Under the pieces are notes generated by a model. The model was not told the origin of the DNA, ran no database searches, and saw nothing but the letters and a program-made list of their open reading frames with translations. Shown one piece after another: positions 29,805-39,369 of a DNA stretch of 64,000 nt. The stretch's first letter is position 1. Each line of letters opens with the position of its first letter. The translations under genes and the position numbers were made by a program. This DNA comes from Paenibacillus_AA sp045062745 (lineage in GTDB: Bacteria > Bacillota > Bacilli > Paenibacillales > NBRC-103111), in NCBI RefSeq assembly GCF_045062745.1, contig NZ_JBJGED010000006.1, forward strand, positions 62,001-126,000, in the 5' to 3' direction.

Positions 29805-31088
29805 TTACTTCTTCCCCGCCTCGAGCGCCGACTGGATGACGCGGTTAACCGCCTGGACGTCTATCGCAGGAATAGGCCCGTCTTGTACGCCGTACTTCTC
29901 CTTCAGCTTGGCGATGCGATAGATGCTCGCCTCCAGCCGCTTCTCCGACAACGTTCCGTTTTGTACGGCTCCTTTCAGTGCTTGGAGCACCGCCTTCTGC
30001 TGCTCGTAATCATGCCCGACGAGCAGGATATCGCTGCCCGCCTGCACCGAGCGGACGGCGGCATCGCCAATGCCGGCATGCTTCGTGATGCCGCCCATCG
30101 TCATGTCGTCGGTGATAACGACGCCGTCGAACTTCAGCTCGCCTCGCAGCAGGTCCGTGATCACCTTTGGCGACAGTGTGGCCGGATTCGTCTCGTCCAG
30201 CTTCGGCAGCAGCAGGTGCCCGACCATCACGGCATCGGCCTGCTGCCGGATCGCCTCGGCGAACGGCTTCAGCTCGAAGGCGCGAAGCGCGTCCAGGCTC
30301 TTCGGGATGACCGGCAATTCCAAGTGCGAATCGACGGATGTGTCGCCGTGGCCAGGGAAATGCTTCACGACCGGGACGACCTGCTTAGACTGAATGCCCT
30401 TCAGCACCTGGATGCCGTGTTGAATGACAACGTCCGGGGTCGCGCCGAAGGAACGGTCGCCGATCACCGGATTGTTCGGATTGTTGTTCACGTCCAGCAC
30501 CGGGGCGAAGTCCATATTGAAGCCGAGCGAACGCACCTCCTCGCCCAATGCTTGGCCAATCAGATTCGAATAAGTCGGTTTGTTCGTCTTGCCGACCTCG
30601 TGCATGGTCGGAATCTTCACATACTCCGCGGGGAATCGGTCGACCCGTCCGCCCTCCTGGTCGACGCTTAGCCAGAGCGGGAACGGGTTCGCCCGGTTTT
30701 GTTCCTTCAGTTGGGTGAGCAGCGCCCGCGTCTGCGCCGACCCGGTGATGTTGTCCTTATACAGAATAAAGCCGGTCACCTTGTACGTGTCGATCATTTC
30801 CCGGGCGTGGGCCTGCATCGAAGTTCCCTCCAAGCCGACGAGAACCATCTGCCCGATCTTCTGGTCCAGCGTAAGCTTCGCGATCCGATCGAGCAGCGGG
30901 TCCTGCGGGACCGGCGTCGCGGTAGGCTTCGCGGTGCCGCTTACGGTCGGCGTCGGCGTCGCCGGTGAGGGACTCGGGGTTCCGGAAGCGCCACCGTTCG
31001 AGGAACGGCCGCAACCGCTCATGGCGAGCCCGGTCAGGAGCAGGAGTAAGCCTGCGCGCCTGATGGCTGGGAATGCACGTAGTTTCAT
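29805..31088 (-). CDS. GH3 beta-N-acetylhexosaminidase lipoprotein (NagZ-like)
   Basis: The start is MKLRAFPAIRRAGLLLLLTG behind GGAGGAAG, giving 427 residues. The signal peptide ends at a lipobox LAMSGC. A Pro/Thr-rich linker (residues 30-60) follows. The GH3 domain carries KHFPGHGDTSVDSH (about residue 245) and the nucleophile Asp in FDGVVITDDMTMGG (about 315). The NagZ-type His in the KHFPGHGDT loop indicates N-acetylglucosaminidase activity on muropeptides. It is anchored outside the membrane, as in Bacillus NagZ. Confidence 0.9.
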   Translation of the reverse strand: MKLRAFPAIRRAGLLLLLTGLAMSGCGRSSNGGASGTPSPSPATPTPTVSGTAKPTATPVPQDPLLDRIAKLTLDQKIGQMVLVGLEGTSMQAHAREMIDTYKVTGFILYKDNITGSAQTRALLTQLKEQNRANPFPLWLSVDQEGGRVDRFPAEYVKIPTMHEVGKTNKPTYSNLIGQALGEEVRSLGFNMDFAPVLDVNNNPNNPVIGDRSFGATPDVVIQHGIQVLKGIQSKQVVPVVKHFPGHGDTSVDSHLELPVIPKSLDALRAFELKPFAEAIRQQADAVMVGHLLLPKLDETNPATLSPKVITDLLRGELKFDGVVITDDMTMGGITKHAGIGDAAVRSVQAGSDILLVGHDYEQQKAVLQALKGAVQNGTLSEKRLEASIYRIAKLKEKYGVQDGPIPAIDVQAVNRVIQSALEAGKK

Positions 31089-31215
31089 GATGTTGATCTT
31101 CCTCCTCTGGGTGCAATGGGGTGCAAGTTCCCCCACTTTCATATTCTCCATTCTCGCCCAGACCCAGGCGATCGATTCCATAGTCAAGGCGCACCCCTTC
31201 TGATAAGATAAGGGA

Positions 31216-32475
31216 ATGAACAAAATTATTTGGATGGGCTGCTTATCTTACTTGACGATAGGACTGGCGCACGTAGTCGTCGGTCCGATCCTGGATCCCT
31301 TGATCCGCCATTACGGAGTGGACTACAACGACGGCGGACAGCTGATCATGAACCAGTTCTTCGGCTTCCTCGTCGGGGTGCTCGTGTCCCCTTGGCTGTT
31401 GCCCCGGCTAGGCCGGCGCCGTACGCTCCTGCTCGCGCTCGGTTGTCTGACCGTGGCCGAGACGATCTACAGCTTCCTCCCACCATGGGGGATTATGTTA
31501 ACGGTCGGCCCTGCAGCCGGATTCGGCTTCGGGATGGTCGAATCGGTCATCGGAGCGATGATCCTGGCCTTCCTCCTGGAGCGGAAAGCATCGGCCATGA
31601 GCCGTCTGGAAGTGTTCTTTGGGCTGGGGGCGCTCGCGATGCCGGGCGTGGCCGCATTGCTGCTGCAGCAAGGGCAATGGGCGTTGTCGTTCCCCGTAGT
31701 GGCCGCGCTGTCCGGCCTTACTTGGCTGCTCTGGCTGACGCTGTCGTTCGGGACGGACGCCGATCGGATGCTGCGGGAGAAGGGCCGGCCCGGCGCTCCG
31801 GCGAATGCCGCGAGCGATGCGGCATCGGCGGCAACAGCTGCGCCAAGTCAGAGTCGAGCGGGCATCCTTCTGCTCGCAGCCGGCTCGGTGTTCTTTTTCC
31901 TGTACGTGGGGACCGAAATGAGCTTCGCCAACTACATGCCTTCGATTCTGCACACCCACACCGGCGTCAGCGAATCGGCCTCCGCCTTGGCGGTCAGCTT
32001 ATTCTGGGGCGCGATGGCGGCGGGGCGGTGGATGATCGCGCCGGTGGCGGACAACCTCCGCCCTTCCCGCTTTCTCATCCTCACGAGCTTGGGGACGGCG
32101 GTCAGCCTTGTGCTGCTCCCGCTTACGACGTCGATCCCGATTAGCTTCGCCCTCATTCTCATCCAGGGGTTGATCATGGCCGGGATGTTCACGATGGGAC
32201 TCGTGTTCATGAATAACGCGCTGCCGGGTACGGAAGAACGAACGACCAGCATTCTCGTTGCCTGCGGCGGCCTCGGGGGCGCCCTGCTCCCCAAGCTGAC
32301 CGGCATCATGATGGACCGTTTCTCCCCGACGGCGTCGGTATGGCTCATGGCCGGCGGAGCGGTCGGCATGCTGCTCGTAACGGGCCTCGCCATTAGGTTC
32401 GCCCGATCGGCCCGAACGATTCGAGGAGGCCGCCTTCCGGACGGCGAAGCAAAAGTTTCTGGTATAAATGGCTAA
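31216..32475 (+). CDS. MFS transporter
   Basis: This is a 419-residue protein with 12 hydrophobic helices and a central cytoplasmic loop (residues 175-215, Ala-rich). The first half carries LPRLGRRRTLLLALGC as the MFS loop 2-3 signature. The second half repeats a weaker version (APVADNLRPSRFLILTSLG). Similar Bacillus proteins are sugar or drug/H+ symporters (FucP/YfkF-like). The substrate is unknown. It is divergent from the GH3 gene across about 127 bp, so a cell-wall sugar is conceivable. Confidence 0.85.
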   Translation: MNKIIWMGCLSYLTIGLAHVVVGPILDPLIRHYGVDYNDGGQLIMNQFFGFLVGVLVSPWLLPRLGRRRTLLLALGCLTVAETIYSFLPPWGIMLTVGPAAGFGFGMVESVIGAMILAFLLERKASAMSRLEVFFGLGALAMPGVAALLLQQGQWALSFPVVAALSGLTWLLWLTLSFGTDADRMLREKGRPGAPANAASDAASAATAAPSQSRAGILLLAAGSVFFFLYVGTEMSFANYMPSILHTHTGVSESASALAVSLFWGAMAAGRWMIAPVADNLRPSRFLILTSLGTAVSLVLLPLTTSIPISFALILIQGLIMAGMFTMGLVFMNNALPGTEERTTSILVACGGLGGALLPKLTGIMMDRFSPTASVWLMAGGAVGMLLVTGLAIRFARSARTIRGGRLPDGEAKVSGING

Positions 32476-32507
32476 TTTTCTCGTATACTAAACATGTCCT
32501 TGGTGAG

Positions 32508-32530
32508 CTGCCCGAATGGGCAGTTCTTTT
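32508..32530 (+). terminator. Terminator after the MFS gene
   Basis: CTGCCC-GAAT-GGGCAG, a tight tetraloop hairpin, is followed by TTCTTTT. Confidence 0.75.
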
Positions 32531-32575
32531 CCATTACCCGTCTATGCCGGAATGGCAGCAGGCCGAAGGAGGAAC

Positions 32576-32782
32576 ATGACTTTGTACTACTCGAAAAAGA
32601 ACGTGGAAGAAGTGCAACAAGAGGAAACGAACGTGTGGTTGTGCAGTACCCCGGGCTGCTCGTGCTGGATGCGCGAGAACTTTTCCTTTGTCGATACTCC
32701 ACTCTGTCCGCTCTGCAAGTCTGAGATGGTCAAGGACATGAAGATGCTGCCCGCCTTAGTAAACAACACCCGGCGCTCCTAG
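32576..32782 (+). CDS. YdjO-family cold-inducible protein
   Basis: This is a 68-residue protein starting at MTLYYSKKNVEEVQQEETNV behind GGAGGAAC. Two Cys pairs (CSTPGC and CPLC) make a small zinc-ribbon, and WMRENFSFVDTPLCPLCKSE matches YdjO-family proteins of Bacillales. The function is unknown. Cold induction is known only for the B. subtilis member. Confidence 0.85.
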   Translation: MTLYYSKKNVEEVQQEETNVWLCSTPGCSCWMRENFSFVDTPLCPLCKSEMVKDMKMLPALVNNTRRS

Positions 32783-32798
32783 CCGGCCCGCCTATCTC

Positions 32799-33749
32799 TT
32801 ACTCGCACAGGAGGACATGACGGACGAAACGGCCCTTGCGCACCTCGCACCGATCCGCGATCCGTAACCCGACTCGTTCGGCCGGCTGGTCGATCGGCTG
32901 GGTCGAGATGAGCACAGCCCGCCTCGCGAACCGGCGAACCGCCGTCAACAGCTCCAGCTGATCCAACTCGGACAGTACCGAACACAGATTATACGGCAGA
33001 TCGACGATGGCCGCATCATACGATTCGGTCACCTCCCGCATGTCGCGCAGCGTCACGACGTCGGGGTAGCCGAAGTGAGCCAGATTGTCCCGGGCGCCCT
33101 CGACCGCGAGCGGATTCACATCGCAACCGGTCGCCGCGAAGCCCATCGATAGCGCTTCGATTAGCACGGTTCCCATCCCGCAGCAAGGGTCGATGACCCG
33201 GATCCCTTGCGGGCGGGGAGCCGCGATATTGCAGACGGCTCTAGCCACCCGGGTGGTTAGGGCCGTTGAATATTGACGGGGTTTATCTCGGTGCTGCAGC
33301 CACACCGCCTCATTATCGACGATGAGGCCCAGCCGCCAGCTCCCGTCCGCTGTGCGAACGACACCGTAACGGCGTTCGGGTGTCCGCATCTCCGCTTTAC
33401 CTCGCACATTCGCCCCGATCAGCCGCTCGATCGCCCGCTCCTCTTCATACACGATTGGAACGTCTCCCCCATTGCCTGCGTATTGAATTTTGAACGTAGC
33501 GCCTCCCAGCTCCAGCGACTTCGCTTGCTCGGCCAGCTGCTCCAGCGTGTCTCCCGCCAGCTCGACCGTTATGCGCTGCTTGACGAAAGGACTCCGGCTC
33601 GGATCCTGCTCGACGGGGCTCACGACGAGGCCTCTATGCGGGTCGGACCCGAACAACTGCTTGAATTCCAGCCGGCATAACGCCTGCTCATCCTCGTGGC
33701 AAGCGTATGTATACACATATTCGGAAGCGGGGTTGTTTTTAGGCTGCAC
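32799..33749 (-). CDS. TRM11-like RNA methyltransferase
   Basis: This is a 316-residue protein. The N-terminal half (1-160) is a THUMP-like region with QLFGSDPHRGLVV. The C-terminal methyltransferase carries VIDPCCGMGTVLIEALSMGF (motif I), GCDVNPLAVEGARDNLAHFG, and the catalytic motif DLPYN near residue 260. DLPYN stands in for the DPPY of N2-guanine methyltransferases such as Trm11/Trm14. The RNA target is probably tRNA or rRNA. Confidence 0.82.
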   Translation of the reverse strand: MQPKNNPASEYVYTYACHEDEQALCRLEFKQLFGSDPHRGLVVSPVEQDPSRSPFVKQRITVELAGDTLEQLAEQAKSLELGGATFKIQYAGNGGDVPIVYEEERAIERLIGANVRGKAEMRTPERRYGVVRTADGSWRLGLIVDNEAVWLQHRDKPRQYSTALTTRVARAVCNIAAPRPQGIRVIDPCCGMGTVLIEALSMGFAATGCDVNPLAVEGARDNLAHFGYPDVVTLRDMREVTESYDAAIVDLPYNLCSVLSELDQLELLTAVRRFARRAVLISTQPIDQPAERVGLRIADRCEVRKGRFVRHVLLCE

Positions 33750-33841
33750 GGTTCATTCCTCCGGATCCAGAGCTTTTTTACAAGCGAACTGAAATATGGG
33801 ACAATACTAGCATCATTTCACTATACCTGAGGAGCGCCTCC

Positions 33842-34978
33842 ATGATAAAACGCATTACCTTCATTCTTTCCATTATTATTCTGCTTTTCTTCCTAATCGG
33901 GTGGAATGCCCTGTTCTTTGTGAAAAGCGTCGTTCCGATGGAGCATACCGGCCTGTACTGGACCGTCTATTGGGCGTTGTCCCTCTCGTATATTTTGTCG
34001 CGGCTCGTGGAGAGATGGATGCCCGCGGCGGTCGCGACCGGACTGAGAATCGTCGGTTCCTGCTGGATGGCGGTGGCGTTCTATGCCTTCCTGCTGTTGC
34101 CGATCGCCGATCTGGCCTGGCTCGTGATGGTTTTCACTTCAGTCGCCTATGCCGACTATATGCCGGTGCTGAGCGCCGTCTTCGGTCTCGCGCTGTTCAT
34201 CATTCTCGCGCGGGGCGTCTGGAACGCCTGGTCCCCCATCGTCCGGACCTACTCGTTCACGGTGGCGAAGGAAGCGGGTGACCTGAAAGAGCTGCAGGTC
34301 GTGGCCGCGTCGGACCTGCATCTCGGTGCAACGGTCCGCCGTCGCTACCTCGACGTTCTCGTGAGGCACGTCAATGCGCTGCAGCCCGATCTCGTCCTGC
34401 TGCCCGGCGATGTGCTGGACGACTCGCTCGAGCCGTTCATTCGCCAGCGGATGGCCGATTCGATGAAGCGTCTGCAGGCTCGCTTCGGCGTGTTCGCCGT
34501 GTTAGGCAACCACGAATACTTCGGCGGGCATATTCAGGACTATGTGCGCCGGATGAAAGAGATCGGCATCGAAGTGCTGATGGACCGCGTCGTCCGGGTC
34601 GCCGACCGGTTCTATGTAGCGGGGCGCAAGGACAAGACGGCGGAGCATTCGACCTCCGAGGGCCGGCTCCCGCACGAGGCGCTGCTCGAAGGGACGGACA
34701 AGTCGCTGCCGATTCTAATGATGGACCATCAGCCGTACGGCTATGACCAAGCCTTGGAGAGCGGGGTCGACGTATTGCTGTCCGGCCATACGCACCGCGG
34801 GCAGATGGCGCCTAACTTCCTCGTCACCCGCCGGTTGTTCGAGCTCGACTGGGGGTACAAGCAGAAGGGCAGCCTCCACGCCATCGTATCCTCCGGATAC
34901 GGAACGTGGGGGCCGCCCATCCGACTCGGGAGCCGGTCGGAGATCGTCCGGCTCGTCATTCGGTTCGAAACGCCCTAG
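33842..34978 (+). CDS. Membrane-anchored metallophosphoesterase (YkuE-like)
   Basis: This is a 378-residue protein. Residues 1-130 contain four membrane helices. The calcineurin-like domain then shows all metal-binding blocks: VVAASDLHLGATV (DxH), LLPGDVLDDSLEP (GDxxD), LGNHEYFGGH (GNHE), MMDHQPYG and SGHTHRGQM (GHxH). Bacillales relatives act on lipid-linked or cyclic nucleotide substrates. The actual substrate is unknown. Its stop codon lies inside a terminator shared with the convergent MFS gene. Confidence 0.88.
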   Translation: MIKRITFILSIIILLFFLIGWNALFFVKSVVPMEHTGLYWTVYWALSLSYILSRLVERWMPAAVATGLRIVGSCWMAVAFYAFLLLPIADLAWLVMVFTSVAYADYMPVLSAVFGLALFIILARGVWNAWSPIVRTYSFTVAKEAGDLKELQVVAASDLHLGATVRRRYLDVLVRHVNALQPDLVLLPGDVLDDSLEPFIRQRMADSMKRLQARFGVFAVLGNHEYFGGHIQDYVRRMKEIGIEVLMDRVVRVADRFYVAGRKDKTAEHSTSEGRLPHEALLEGTDKSLPILMMDHQPYGYDQALESGVDVLLSGHTHRGQMAPNFLVTRRLFELDWGYKQKGSLHAIVSSGYGTWGPPIRLGSRSEIVRLVIRFETP

Positions 34979-34992
34979 CTGTAGGGCGTTTC
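34967..34992. terminator. Bidirectional terminator containing both convergent stop codons
   Basis: GAAACGCCCTA-GCTG-TAGGGCGTTTC is a perfect 11-bp stem. The TAG of the phosphoesterase (34976-34978) and the stop of the MFS gene (34975-34977) overlap at its loop. Both genes thus end within the hairpin. Confidence 0.85.
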
Positions 34993-36201
34993 TTGTTTCT
35001 CCGCCGCCCCGGGCGCCGCGTGGGCGTCCCGCTTCGAGCGGGGCACGAAGCCGATGGCCGTGGCGATCAGCGCGAGGCCGTTTATCACGAAGACGGCCGG
35101 GATCGAGATCCAGCCGCCGAGCGCGCCTCCGGCGAGCGGCCCGGCCATCGTGCCGATCTGGTTGGCCGACTGGTTCAGACTGAACGCGCGGCCGCGGAAG
35201 TCTGCCGGCGTCGTCTTCACGATCAAGGCGTTGATCGAAGGGAACACCGCGGCGAAGAACAAGCCGTACACGAACCGCAGCACGCCGAAGCCAACCAGGT
35301 TGTGGAAGAACACCTGCAGAATATTGCCGATCCCGCCCCCCAGAAGGCCGATCAGCAGCGTATTGTGGTACCCGATCCTGCCGCCGATCTTCCCCCATAC
35401 CGGGGCGGCGATGACGGTCGAGATGCCGACCGCCGAGAAGATGAGGCCGGCGCTGAGCGAGGCGGTATCATGGGAGACACCCAGCTTCAGCACATAGATC
35501 GTGAGCAGCGGCTCGAGCACCATGATCGAGCTGGCTATGATCATTGTCAGGGTCACGAGCCGCGTGAACTTGCGGTTCGAGCGGGCGACCTTCAAGTCCT
35601 CGAACACCCCGGCGCGCTCGGCCTTACGGTTGAAGTTCCGTTCGCGCGCGCCGATCCAGGCGACGAGCGCCGCGATCAGGACGACGAGCGCGGAGAGTAA
35701 GTACGACTCCCGGTACCCGAGATAGCGGCTCGACACCCCGCCGACGAGCGGACCGACGATGCTGCCCGCCGCCCCCGCCGTGGAGATGACGCTCAGCGCG
35801 TAGCCGACTTGCTTCTCCGGCGTGTTCGTCGCCACGAGAGCGATCGAGGACGGTACGAAGCCGGCCAGCAGGCCTTGAAGCACCCGCAGTCCGATCAGCT
35901 CGTATGCGTTTGTCACGAAGTACGTCAGCGCATAGATGAACGCGAGGCTGAACCCCGAGCGGAGGATCATCGGCTTGCGCCCGTATTTGTCCGCGAGCGA
36001 GCCCCAGTACGGGGAGATGAGCGCCGCGGCGAGGAACGAGATGCCGAACGCGACGCCTGACCACAGCTCCAGGTGATGCTCGACCCCCAAGTCTCGGTTC
36101 AGGAACAGAGCCATGAACGGGACCGAGATCGAATAGGCCATGCTGCAAAAGAAAATGCCGATCCATAAGACGTACAAATTTCGTTTCCAAGAGATTTCCA
36201 T
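34975..36201 (-). CDS. MFS multidrug transporter (MdtG-like)
   Basis: The start is MEISWKRNLYVLWIGIFFCS behind AGGAGGATTT, giving 408 residues. The track of hydrophobic segments indicates 12 helices. The MFS signature WGSLADKYGRKPMILRSG lies near residue 75 and motif C-like GAAGSIVGPLVGG near 140, the latter typical of drug/H+ antiporters. The second-half signature is GKIGGRIGYHNTLLIG. It exports small molecules; the spectrum is unknown. Confidence 0.88.
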   Translation of the reverse strand: MEISWKRNLYVLWIGIFFCSMAYSISVPFMALFLNRDLGVEHHLELWSGVAFGISFLAAALISPYWGSLADKYGRKPMILRSGFSLAFIYALTYFVTNAYELIGLRVLQGLLAGFVPSSIALVATNTPEKQVGYALSVISTAGAAGSIVGPLVGGVSSRYLGYRESYLLSALVVLIAALVAWIGARERNFNRKAERAGVFEDLKVARSNRKFTRLVTLTMIIASSIMVLEPLLTIYVLKLGVSHDTASLSAGLIFSAVGISTVIAAPVWGKIGGRIGYHNTLLIGLLGGGIGNILQVFFHNLVGFGVLRFVYGLFFAAVFPSINALIVKTTPADFRGRAFSLNQSANQIGTMAGPLAGGALGGWISIPAVFVINGLALIATAIGFVPRSKRDAHAAPGAAEKQETPYS

Positions 36202-36422
36202 AAATCCTCCTGCCGGTTGCCGTGCGATTGCCACGTGTCCATTATACCACCCGTATACAACCTCCAAATTCGCCGGTGAGACCGCAAACGGCCGGACCTG
36301 CGGACCGTACGGCCGGATTATCGCTCGGATGCGCCACATCGCACAGACAAAGACGCCACCTGCCGGCCGATAAACCGGAGGAAGCGTCCGTAGCGACAAC
36401 TAGATCCGCAGCGATCTCACAA

Positions 36423-37376
36423 CTATTTCCACAGCAAAGGGGTAATCAGCGCCTCAGGCATATCCCGGAATGCCCGCTCTACGCGATCGCGCGTCCGCTC
36501 CGACAATGCCGGGCCTTGCAGGAGCCGCACATTGTCGTCGATCTGATCGGGCGTTTCCGCGCCGATGACGAGGGTGTGGACGCCTTCCAGATCGCGGATG
36601 TAGGACAGCGCGAGCTGGGCGACGGACAGCCCCTCCTCCTCCTCCGCGAACGCCCGCAGCCGCGCCAGCGCCTGTGGAGCCGTCTCGCGCAGAACGGCGG
36701 GCAGTGACTCTCCGTCGTGGAAGAACAGGCCTTGCAGGAACACGCTTCGCACGACGATGAGCTTCTCCTGCTCGCGGAACTGCCGCAGCGCCCCGCAGGC
36801 GATGACGCGGCGGTCCCAGACGTTCATCGGCAGCTGGATCAGCTCGTAGATATCGTGGGCGAGCCATGTCCTGCACTCCGCATATTGCACATCGGGCCTA
36901 GCGCCCAGAGACAGTCCCGCACGCTCGATCAGTCCCTCCCGGCGGAGCCGTTCGACAATCCCCGTCAATCGGTCGCCATACACGGACAGCACCTGCGGCT
37001 CGTGAATCATGAGCGCCGGCAGCCGGTTGAGCCGGAGACGGTCCAGGATCGTCTCGACCTTTTGCCGAACTTCCGCTTCGAGAGCCGCCTCGTTAGTGAG
37101 GTCCAGCGACGTTTTCAGCTTGGATACGAGGAACGGACGCTCGCCCAGCTCTTCGAAGTACCGGCCCAGCTTCAGCTCCGCGTCGCCGTATTCCAGCGCC
37201 GTGTCGTAGCAATTGACGCCGTGGAGGCGGCACCGGTCCAGCAGCGCTCGGTCGTCGACGTGCGTCTCGCGGTTCGCGACGCCATAGCCGGACATGCCGA
37301 GCTGCGCCGTGCCGAGCATCAGCTTGGACAGCTTCATGCCACGGAATTCGCTGTACGGGATCTTTGCGGTTACCAA
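36423..37376 (-). CDS. Aldo/keto reductase
   Basis: It encodes about 317 residues. The chosen start is a TTG inside the last codons of the SDR gene, behind GGTGGAG, which keeps the N-terminal IPYSEFRGMKLSKLMLGTAQ seen in this AKR subgroup. An ATG at 37337 is the shorter alternative. AKR features are GVNCYDTALEYGDAELKLGR (catalytic Asp and Tyr), SKLKTS with the catalytic Lys, MIHEP in place of the usual His motif, and the C-terminal NADPH site VIGAETPDQIDDNVRLL. It is translationally coupled to the SDR, so the two likely act on the same pathway. Confidence 0.85.
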   Translation of the reverse strand: MVTAKIPYSEFRGMKLSKLMLGTAQLGMSGYGVANRETHVDDRALLDRCRLHGVNCYDTALEYGDAELKLGRYFEELGERPFLVSKLKTSLDLTNEAALEAEVRQKVETILDRLRLNRLPALMIHEPQVLSVYGDRLTGIVERLRREGLIERAGLSLGARPDVQYAECRTWLAHDIYELIQLPMNVWDRRVIACGALRQFREQEKLIVVRSVFLQGLFFHDGESLPAVLRETAPQALARLRAFAEEEEGLSVAQLALSYIRDLEGVHTLVIGAETPDQIDDNVRLLQGPALSERTRDRVERAFRDMPEALITPLLWK

Positions 37377-38170
37377 CTGCTCCACCCCCCGTCCAGCACG
37401 AGGTTGTGGCCCGTCACATACTTGGATGCATCCGACGCCAGATAGACGATGGCGCCTTTGATGTCCGTATCGTCCGCCATTCTCCCCAGCGGTGTCCGCT
37501 CGATGTAGTTGCGCAGGAATTCGTCGGCTTGAATCTCCTTGGACGTCCCCACCGGATTGTATCCGCCCGGGCTGATGCAATTGACGCGAATGTTGTGTTT
37601 GCCATAATAATTGGCGAGCCACTTGGTCATCCCGACCATCCCCCACTTCGCATACGTATACTCGATGCCACTCGTCATGCCGGTGTCCCCGTATACGGGA
37701 AAATGCGGCCCGAGAATCCCTTGGATGGAAGCGATATTGATGATGTTGCCGCCTCCCCGTTCCCGCATACGTCCCACTACCGCCTTTGACATCAGCATCA
37801 GGCCGAGCCCGTTCACCTGCTGGGCTGCTAGCCAGCCCTCAGCCGAAGTCTTCTCGATGTCGTTCAGTCCGGTGCGCGAGACCGAATTGTTCACCAGGAT
37901 ATCGATGCCTCCGTACGCAGCCTCGGCCTCCTCGACGAACGCCGCGATGCTGGACTCGTCGGCCAGATCGAGCTTCATGCCGTGCGCCCGATGGCCCTTC
38001 GACCGCAGTATGCCCGCCTCCTCCTCGCACCGCTCCAAGTTCCGTGAGGCGATCAGCACGGTGGCACCCGCTTCGCACAGCGCCTCGGAGATATGCGCGC
38101 CATACAAGCCCGACCCCCCGGTCACGACCGCCATTTTTCCCGCCAATTGGAACATCTCCAGGACGTTCAT
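37370..38170 (-). CDS. SDR-family oxidoreductase
   Basis: This is a 266-residue classical SDR. The cofactor motif is VVTGGSGLYGAHISEAL (GGxGxxG), followed by DLADESS and ILVNNSVS. The catalytic set is Asn-Ser(NIASIQG)-Tyr-Lys; the Tyr-x-x-x-Lys can be read as YTYAKW (Tyr, Lys four apart, near residue 175). The C-terminus GHNLVLDGGWSSW is typical of gluconate-5-dehydrogenase and related sugar reductases. It is coupled to the aldo/keto reductase. Confidence 0.9.
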   Translation of the reverse strand: MNVLEMFQLAGKMAVVTGGSGLYGAHISEALCEAGATVLIASRNLERCEEEAGILRSKGHRAHGMKLDLADESSIAAFVEEAEAAYGGIDILVNNSVSRTGLNDIEKTSAEGWLAAQQVNGLGLMLMSKAVVGRMRERGGGNIINIASIQGILGPHFPVYGDTGMTSGIEYTYAKWGMVGMTKWLANYYGKHNIRVNCISPGGYNPVGTSKEIQADEFLRNYIERTPLGRMADDTDIKGAIVYLASDASKYVTGHNLVLDGGWSSW

Positions 38171-38260
38171 TGTTCAACCTCCATAAGTATATGATGGTCA
38201 TACCATATTATAGATTGTAAGGAACGGGTTGCAGAAGTGTCAATGATTTTTTGTTCGGGG

Positions 38261-38430
38261 AGGGCTTCAGGGTATTGGGGGATCGGGGAGTGGTGAGTCA
38301 GGAGTGGCGAGTCAAGGTTGTGTGGGGCGTGGAGTGGTATGGCGAGGTGGGTGTGTCGGGCAGCGCTCTGTCGGGAAGTGGTAATTCGGGGAGTGCTGTG
38401 TCGGGGAGGGCTGTTCGGATAGGCCTGCCT
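38261..38430 (+). repeat. G-rich degenerate repeat tract
   Basis: Repeated pieces such as CGGGGAGTG, CAGGAGTGG, TCGGGAAGTGG and TCGGGGAG recur about every 15-25 bp with strong G bias on the + strand. An open frame through it (38251-38514) is low-complexity Gly/Ser/Val and has no ribosome site, so it is not listed as a gene. The 38171-38445 gap shows nothing else. Confidence 0.6.
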
Positions 38431-38445
38431 CCCCGATTGAAGCTA

Positions 38446-39231
38446 TTAGGCGGGTTGAGTTCCGATGACGACGGTAGCGTCCCATGCCTCGGAGCTGGCT
38501 ACACGCGGGATTAGCCCGTGGCGAGCGAAAATCTCGACGGTTTGCGGCGACTGCATTTCGCTGGTCTCAATCAGTAGGTGACCGCCCGGCGCCAACCAGT
38601 GCGGCGCGCCGGCCGCCACCCGCCGCAGGATGTCCAGCCCGTCCGCGCCCCCGTCGATCGCTGCCCGCGCCTCATGAACGCGGGCTTCCGGCGGGAGCAA
38701 TCGGATCGCCTCGGTCGGGACGTACGGGACGTTCGCCATTAAAATGTCGACTCGGCCCCGCAGCGTGGAGGGCAGCGGCTCCCATAGGTCGCCTTCGTAT
38801 GCGCGGCCGCCGGCCGGCGCGACGTTGCGGCGCGCGCAGCTCACCGAGGCAGGGTCGATGTCCGCGGCATGCAGCTCGATCGGTCCCACGGCCGCGGCCA
38901 GTGCGGCTCCCAGTGCGCCGGAGCCGCAGCACAGGTCGACCACGACGGCTCCCGACCGGGCAAGGGCGGCCGCCTGTGTCACAAGGAACTCCGTGCGCGG
39001 TCGGGGGACGAACACCCCCGGATCCATCACGATCCGCAAACCGCAAAATTCAGCCCAACCGACGACGTGCTCGAGGGGCTGCCCGGCGATGCGCCGGTCC
39101 ACCATGGCGGCCAGATCGGCCGGCGTCTGAGCCGCGGTTACGAGTAAGCGGGCCTCCTCTTCGGCGAACACGCAACCCGCCGCCCGCAGCCTGTCGACGA
39201 TGGTTGCAGCATCCTGCATCATTATGTCCAT
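38446..39231 (-). CDS. PrmC/HemK-like protein-glutamine methyltransferase
   Basis: The start is MDIMMQDAATIVDRLRAAGC behind GAGAGG, giving 261 residues. A short helical N-domain is followed by the methyltransferase with GVFVPRPRTEFLV, VVDLCCGSGALGAALA, and the catalytic block ILMANVPYVPT near residue 165. Canonical PrmC has NPPY; here it is NVPY. That matches a side branch annotated as putative protein N5-glutamine methyltransferase. Its target is not established, so it may not be the release-factor methylase. Confidence 0.85.
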   Translation of the reverse strand: MDIMMQDAATIVDRLRAAGCVFAEEEARLLVTAAQTPADLAAMVDRRIAGQPLEHVVGWAEFCGLRIVMDPGVFVPRPRTEFLVTQAAALARSGAVVVDLCCGSGALGAALAAAVGPIELHAADIDPASVSCARRNVAPAGGRAYEGDLWEPLPSTLRGRVDILMANVPYVPTEAIRLLPPEARVHEARAAIDGGADGLDILRRVAAGAPHWLAPGGHLLIETSEMQSPQTVEIFARHGLIPRVASSEAWDATVVIGTQPA

Positions 39232-39369
39232 AAACCTCTCGCTTTCGAACGATCCGCTTTCATCGCTCTGTCTCAATTATGATGATATCCACTATTCTAT
39301 CCCGGTCTTTGTTCGCCGGACAGGTACAACTTCGCTATAAGAAATTCTTCGTATTAATAATTCATACCC

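Noticed and set aside
38251..38514. 87-codon + strand frame behind the SDR gene.
   Set aside because: Product is low-complexity from the G-rich repeats and runs into the antisense of the PrmC-like gene.
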